A stretch of DNA of 9,619 nucleotides from an uncultured Bacillota bacterium (GTDB lineage: Bacteria; Bacillota; Clostridia; Peptostreptococcales; Anaerovoracaceae), in contig CAUHLX010000086.1 of NCBI GenBank assembly GCA_959606705.1, positions 1 to 9,619 of the forward strand, read 5' to 3'. Below the pieces are notes generated by a model, which saw only the letters and a program-made list of their open reading frames with translations, was not told the DNA's origin and made no database searches. The translations under genes were made by a program, and so were the position numbers. Shown piece after piece: positions 6,266 to 9,619 of this stretch. Each line of letters starts with the position of its first letter. Position 1 is the first letter of the stretch.

Positions 6266-7561
6266 ATGACAGAAAATCCAAAAGAAAAGACTCAGGTAAT
6301 CGACGAACCATTAAAAGCAATTCCACTGGATCAGCGGCAGCATTGGCTGACCCCGGCCATGATTTTCGGGGGACTGGAGTTCTGCGTTCCGGTTATGATG
6401 ATCGGTTCCACGCTGATCGGCAGCTTCAGCATTCCTTCCATTTTGATTCTGGCGGTGGTCACCATGCTTTGCGTGACCCTTCCCATCAACGCGGTCAGCG
6501 GTTATGTGGGAGCCAAGACGGGGAAATCGTCTTCGGTGTCGGCCAGGCTCTGCTTCGGCGACAAGCAGGCCCGCTTCCTGGTGGGCGTGGCCATTGCCGT
6601 GGTGGTGCTGGGACACTGGGGGATGCAGACCGCGGTGGCCGGAAACGCCATCTGCGCGCTCATCGGTGTGGATTACACGGTGAGCCGGGGAATTTGGGCC
6701 CTCGTCACCGTCGCCGTGGGCTTGATCTTTGCGATCCCCTCCATCATGGGCTATTCTTCCATGAAATGGACGGATTACATCGCGGTTCCCGCGGGCCTGC
6801 TGCTGTGCGTATTCGGCGTGTACCTGGCGTTTAAGACCACGGGCTTCCATGAGATCATGGCCTTCAAACCGGCGGTAGGCGGGCTGTCCCTCATCGCGGG
6901 GATCAATCTGATCGCCTCGCTGAACAGCGCGCAGAGCGTGATCGCCATGGATTACACCCGCTTCGCCAAGCCCACCTGGTCGGACAACATCAAAATACCC
7001 TTTGGGATTATCGGCGTGGGTCTTCCTTTGATCATGGTAGGCTCCATGATGGCCATCGGAAACGGAACCCCCGACATCGTCAAGGTCATGTCCGATTTGG
7101 GCTTCCCGATCTGGGGCTTTCTGGTGCTGTGGCTGTCCACCTGGACCAGCCAGCTGGTCAACAATTACTCCGCGGGCCTCAGCCTGGCCAACGCGTTCAA
7201 CGCCAACTCCAATAAAGGACGGATGATCGTGACCTTCGGCGCCACGCTGTTCGCCACGGTTCTGGCATTGATGGGAATTTTGGAGCACCTGACGGATTTG
7301 TACGCGGTAACCGGACTGGTTTTCCCGGCCATCGCCGGCGTCATCATCGCCGATTTCTTCCTGAGAGATAAAGGATACGAGTATGAGGCGGGAGACTGGA
7401 ACTGGATGGCAACCGTGGCCGTAGCCATCGGAGGTTTGGTGGGCTTTTTGACCACCTACGTAGTTGTGGTGGGAATCCCGGTGGCGCAGACGCTGATCGT
7501 GACCATTGCCATTTACTACGGAATCATGAAAGCAAAGGTTGGAAAAGCGCAGACCGCGTAA
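6266..7561 (+). CDS. CodB-like NCS1 permease (cytosine/purine/hydantoin transporter family)
   Basis: A 431-aa integral membrane protein with about 12 hydrophobic segments, the size of cytosine permease CodB. Shared features with CodB include GYVGAKTG (79-86) followed by a RLCFG-type loop, MDYTRFAKP (229-236), the WTSQLVNNYSAGLSLANA segment (293-310), and VFPAIAGVIIADFFL (352-366). NCS1 transporters are Na+- or H+-coupled importers of nucleobases, allantoin or, in Mhp1, 5-substituted hydantoins. It is placed between hyuB and the DUF917 gene, with a 73-bp gap before it, and starts after a strong AAGGAGGTG (6249-6257), suggesting it is well translated. The best inference is that it brings in the heterocycle that HyuAB opens. 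Whether that is a pyrimidine, hydantoin or other small ring cannot be told from these motifs. Confidence 0.92.
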   Translation: MTENPKEKTQVIDEPLKAIPLDQRQHWLTPAMIFGGLEFCVPVMMIGSTLIGSFSIPSILILAVVTMLCVTLPINAVSGYVGAKTGKSSSVSARLCFGDKQARFLVGVAIAVVVLGHWGMQTAVAGNAICALIGVDYTVSRGIWALVTVAVGLIFAIPSIMGYSSMKWTDYIAVPAGLLLCVFGVYLAFKTTGFHEIMAFKPAVGGLSLIAGINLIASLNSAQSVIAMDYTRFAKPTWSDNIKIPFGIIGVGLPLIMVGSMMAIGNGTPDIVKVMSDLGFPIWGFLVLWLSTWTSQLVNNYSAGLSLANAFNANSNKGRMIVTFGATLFATVLALMGILEHLTDLYAVTGLVFPAIAGVIIADFFLRDKGYEYEAGDWNWMATVAVAIGGLVGFLTTYVVVVGIPVAQTLIVTIAIYYGIMKAKVGKAQTA

Positions 7562-7598
7562 CGGATACGGCGTGACGGCGGAGGACAGGAGACCGATT

Positions 7599-8729
7599 AT
7601 GAGAAAAACGCTGAACAAGCAGGCGATCATCGAAATTCTTTACGGCTCGGCGTTCATGAGCACGGGAGCAGGCGGAACTCTGAAAACGGGGCTGCGGATG
7701 CTTGCGGAGCTGGAACGAGACGTGGAAATTTCATTGGAGCTGATCACCGCAGACGAATTAAGGGAAGGAGAACTGGCCGCTATGACGGTGGGCTACGGCA
7801 GTCCGGACGCGTTCCTGGACACGGCCTTCGGCATGGAAGCGGTATACGCTTTTGAAGGCCTTCAACAGCTGCTGAGTCAGGAAGGCCGTCGGGTAGGCGC
7901 GCTGTATTCCTTGGAATATGCCGGTTTCAATTCCTTTACTCCGATGTATGTGGGAATTCGCACGGGAATCCCGATTTTGGATGTGGACTGCAATGAGAAA
8001 GCCATTCCTAATTTTGAAAAATCCCTTCATACGGTCCGCGGGGGCGTTACCGCGCCTCTGGTGCTGGGGGGAGGGACCGGCGACGTGATGATCGTCAAGC
8101 CGAAACGGGAAAACGATTTCCCAATCATAGAAAGGGTCATTCGCCAGATGTGTGCCATCTATGGGCAGAAGCTGGCGGTGGCCACCGGAGTGACCGATGA
8201 AAAGGGAATCCGGAGGACCACCATCCCCGGGGCCGTGACACACGCGTGGGAGGTGGGGCAAGCGCTGTTGGCGGCAAAGACGGCGCTTTCGGGGCAGGCG
8301 ACCCCCACGCCGGAACAGTCGGTGGCTTGTCTGGAAGGTCATCTGCGCAGCGTATCCCCGGTGGTCACCCTCTGTGCAGGGACGGTGGTCAGGCTGGATA
8401 AGACCGCGGCGGCCTCCTATAACAAAGGCTTTGCGGTGGTGGAAGAACCCGGCGGAAGGCGCTGTTCCGTTGGCTTCAAAAATGAGACCCTGCTGGTGAA
8501 GGAAGGGGAACATGTACTGGTTACCGTACCGGACAATATCTGCACTTATCGGCTGGATGACTTGGAACCGATCACCAATTCGGAGATTACGGAGGGTACG
8601 CGCATCGGCGTCTGCGCGCTTCCGGCTCCGCGGGTTTGGTGGGAGGAAGCGGGAGGCTTTGAATTGTATCGAGATATGCTTGCGGAAATCGGGTACGAGG
8701 GCGGCCCCGTTCCCATGCCCCATAGCTGA
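7599..8729 (+). CDS. DUF917-family protein (S-methyl-thiohydantoin desulfurase-related)
   Basis: A 376-aa protein of the DUF917 family (Pfam PF06032, which I recall has been renamed after S-methyl-thiohydantoin desulfurase). Family features are the N-terminal glycine-rich STGAGGTLKTG (21-31), EYAGFNSFTP (106-115), the GIPILDVD (123-130) stretch leading to KAIPNFE, GGGTGD (157-162), and a C-terminal region with FKNETLLV, VPDNICTYRLDDLEP and the typical ending VCALPAPRVWW. It differs from commoner members, which have a longer glycine run and GRA-P where this has EKA-P. The start at 7599 follows AGGAG (7587-7591); an in-frame upstream start at 7539 would overlap the permease gene and lacks such a site. 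DUF917 genes recur beside hydantoinase/oxoprolinase genes, so a role on a related ring compound or sulfur-containing intermediate is likely. No catalytic residues can be assigned with confidence. Confidence 0.82.
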   Translation: MRKTLNKQAIIEILYGSAFMSTGAGGTLKTGLRMLAELERDVEISLELITADELREGELAAMTVGYGSPDAFLDTAFGMEAVYAFEGLQQLLSQEGRRVGALYSLEYAGFNSFTPMYVGIRTGIPILDVDCNEKAIPNFEKSLHTVRGGVTAPLVLGGGTGDVMIVKPKRENDFPIIERVIRQMCAIYGQKLAVATGVTDEKGIRRTTIPGAVTHAWEVGQALLAAKTALSGQATPTPEQSVACLEGHLRSVSPVVTLCAGTVVRLDKTAAASYNKGFAVVEEPGGRRCSVGFKNETLLVKEGEHVLVTVPDNICTYRLDDLEPITNSEITEGTRIGVCALPAPRVWWEEAGGFELYRDMLAEIGYEGGPVPMPHS

Positions 8730-8740
8730 CAAACAGAAAG

Positions 8741-8768
8741 AGAACCTTGTACAAAGGTTCTTTTTTTT
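8741..8768 (+). terminator. Rho-independent terminator of the catabolic operon
   Basis: AGAACCTT (8741-8748) and AAGGTTCT (8754-8761) form an 8-bp perfect stem with a 5-nt loop, followed by an unbroken run of T (8761-8768). It begins 11 bases after the DUF917 stop codon. This is a strong intrinsic terminator and marks the end of the five-gene block. Confidence 0.92.
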
Positions 8769-8828
8769 ATGCGGCTGAATACACTAGAAAAAACGAATGA
8801 ATTTTATTCCGGAAGGAGAGAGAAACAA

Positions 8829-9584
8829 ATGAAGCGCGTACCGCAGCACACACCGGTCCTGGCGCTGGCGCTATCGGCCGTTATTTTTTTGCTGGCAATC
8901 TCCTCGGTGATGCTGATTCACGTGCCCGCGGCCATCGGCGCGGAGCAGAAGCTGCCCATCTATTCCGTGGAGGGACGGGGAAAGATGGCGGCCATCACCA
9001 TCGATACCGCCTGGGGCGATCAGCACATGGAGGCGATCCTGGATATCCTGGATCAGTACCAGGTCAAAGCCACGTTTTTTATGATCAAGCCTTGGGTGGA
9101 CAATTACGCTGAGGAGGTCAAGGAGATCAGCGATCGCGGTCACGAAATCGGAGATCATTCCGCCACTCATCCGGATATGACCCGTTTCGGCGCGGACCAG
9201 ATGCGGGAGGAAATCGGCGCCGCGGCAGATTCGGTGGAACAGCTCACCGGCGTACGTCCCAATCTGTTTCGTCCGCCCTTCGGAGCCTGCAATTCCCAGC
9301 TGGTGGAAACGGCCAACGGAATGGGGTTTCACGTGATTCAATGGTCCCTCGACAGCATGGACTGGAAGAATCTCAGCGCCGACCAGATCACGGAGCGAGT
9401 CTGCCGGGAGGTTCGGCCGGGTGCGATTATCCTGTTTCAAAACAACGGACAGTACATCGAGACCTATTTGCCGAAGATTCTCTCCGGCTTGCAAAAACAG
9501 GGGTATGAGCTGGTTCCGGTGGGTCAGTTGATCTATCAGGAACACGACCGGGTGGACCGCAGCGGCCGTCAGCTCAAGATATGA
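8829..9584 (+). CDS. Membrane-anchored or secreted polysaccharide deacetylase (NodB domain)
   Basis: A 251-aa protein. An N-terminal hydrophobic segment (about residues 9-35) forms a signal anchor or signal peptide, with GAEQ after it as a possible cleavage region. The NodB domain shows motif 1 as TIDTAWGD (57-64; D59), motif 2 HSATH (110-114), motif 3 RPPFG (148-152), motif 4 with D175 and D178-W179, and motif 5 ILFQNNG (201-207). It should remove N-acetyl groups from cell-wall or other amino-sugar polymers outside the membrane. The AWG after the first Asp resembles the PdaB/sporulation-type branch. In most members motif 5 has His where this has Q204, which could lower or change activity. 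The ATG at 8829 follows AAGGAG (8813-8818); the longer frame from 8769 would start inside the upstream terminator tail. It is separated from the operon by that terminator and is probably unrelated in function. Its own promoter is not clear in 8769-8828. Confidence 0.88.
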   Translation: MKRVPQHTPVLALALSAVIFLLAISSVMLIHVPAAIGAEQKLPIYSVEGRGKMAAITIDTAWGDQHMEAILDILDQYQVKATFFMIKPWVDNYAEEVKEISDRGHEIGDHSATHPDMTRFGADQMREEIGAAADSVEQLTGVRPNLFRPPFGACNSQLVETANGMGFHVIQWSLDSMDWKNLSADQITERVCREVRPGAIILFQNNGQYIETYLPKILSGLQKQGYELVPVGQLIYQEHDRVDRSGRQLKI

Positions 9585-9604
9585 AAAACGAGGGGGAAAG
9601 AACA

Positions 9605-9619
9605 TTGGAAAACGCATTT
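9605..9619 (+). CDS. Start of an unidentified gene, cut by the window edge
   Basis: A strong purine-rich ribosome binding site (GAGGGGG, 9590-9596) is followed by TTG at 9605, giving Met-Glu-Asn-Ala-Phe before the window ends. The same frame is open back to an ATG at 9581 that overlaps the deacetylase stop as ATGA but has no ribosome binding site. Either start would make it co-transcribed with the deacetylase. Too little is present to name a product. Confidence 0.4.

Noticed and set aside
7539..7598. Upstream start extending the DUF917 protein by 20 residues over the permease gene end
   Set aside because: The ATG at 7599 has a clear AGGAG and starts at the family's usual N-terminus.
6311..7630. 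Long open frame (439 codons) on the minus strand opposite the permease gene
   Set aside because: Its product is rich in His, Gln, Gly and Arg with no domain pattern, as expected for a shadow of a GC-biased gene; the + strand permease is a clear family member.
8769..8828. Upstream ATG extending the deacetylase by 20 residues
   Set aside because: It begins at the end of the terminator T run, would push the signal segment inward, and lacks a ribosome binding site. The ATG at 8829 has AAGGAG.

Overview
The window looks like chromosomal DNA from an anaerobic, Gram-positive, Clostridia-type bacterium. This is inferred from strong AGGAGG-like ribosome binding sites, consensus sigma-A promoter elements, AT-rich control regions next to GC-richer genes, and a terminal polysaccharide deacetylase of a type common in Clostridia. 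No 16S, tRNA or other taxonomic marker is present, so the genus is not determined. All supported genes lie on the + strand.

Bases 1-467 hold no convincing gene. They carry two 68-bp near-identical direct repeats (1-68 and 183-250), a 16-bp repeat (68-83 and 150-165), a foldable 72-nt segment (161-232), and a set of TTACAGT/ACTGTAA half-sites. The half-sites form a 23-bp palindrome (232-254) and a 14-bp perfect inverted repeat whose arms (348-361, 421-434) lie at and just after the predicted start site of a good sigma-A promoter (312-340). This promoter should drive a 179-aa XRE-cupin regulator (468-1007), which is followed at once by a plausible intrinsic terminator (1011-1036).

From 1151 to 8729 there is a compact five-gene block: a class I/II PLP aminotransferase, an ATP-dependent hydantoinase/oxoprolinase pair (HyuA- and HyuB-type subunits, 3 nt apart), a CodB-like NCS1 nucleobase/hydantoin permease, and a DUF917-family protein (Pfam family now associated with S-methyl-thiohydantoin desulfurase). 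A clear Rho-independent terminator at 8741-8768 closes it. The parts suggest a catabolic operon for a cyclic ureide or lactam, such as a hydantoin, thiohydantoin, oxoproline or related compound: the permease imports the ring, HyuAB opens it at the cost of ATP, DUF917 processes a related ring or sulfur-bearing intermediate, and the aminotransferase takes or makes an amino acid or keto acid. The XRE-cupin protein is the likely ligand-responsive regulator. The exact substrate cannot be read from the sequence, and no carbamoylase or racemase is in the window.

After the terminator comes an unrelated membrane-anchored or secreted NodB-type polysaccharide deacetylase (8829-9584) in which the usual motif-5 His is Gln, then the first codons of another gene running off the end.

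The most interesting points are the five-gene combination with DUF917, the TTACAGT operator cluster, and the unexplained 68-bp repeats at the window edge.
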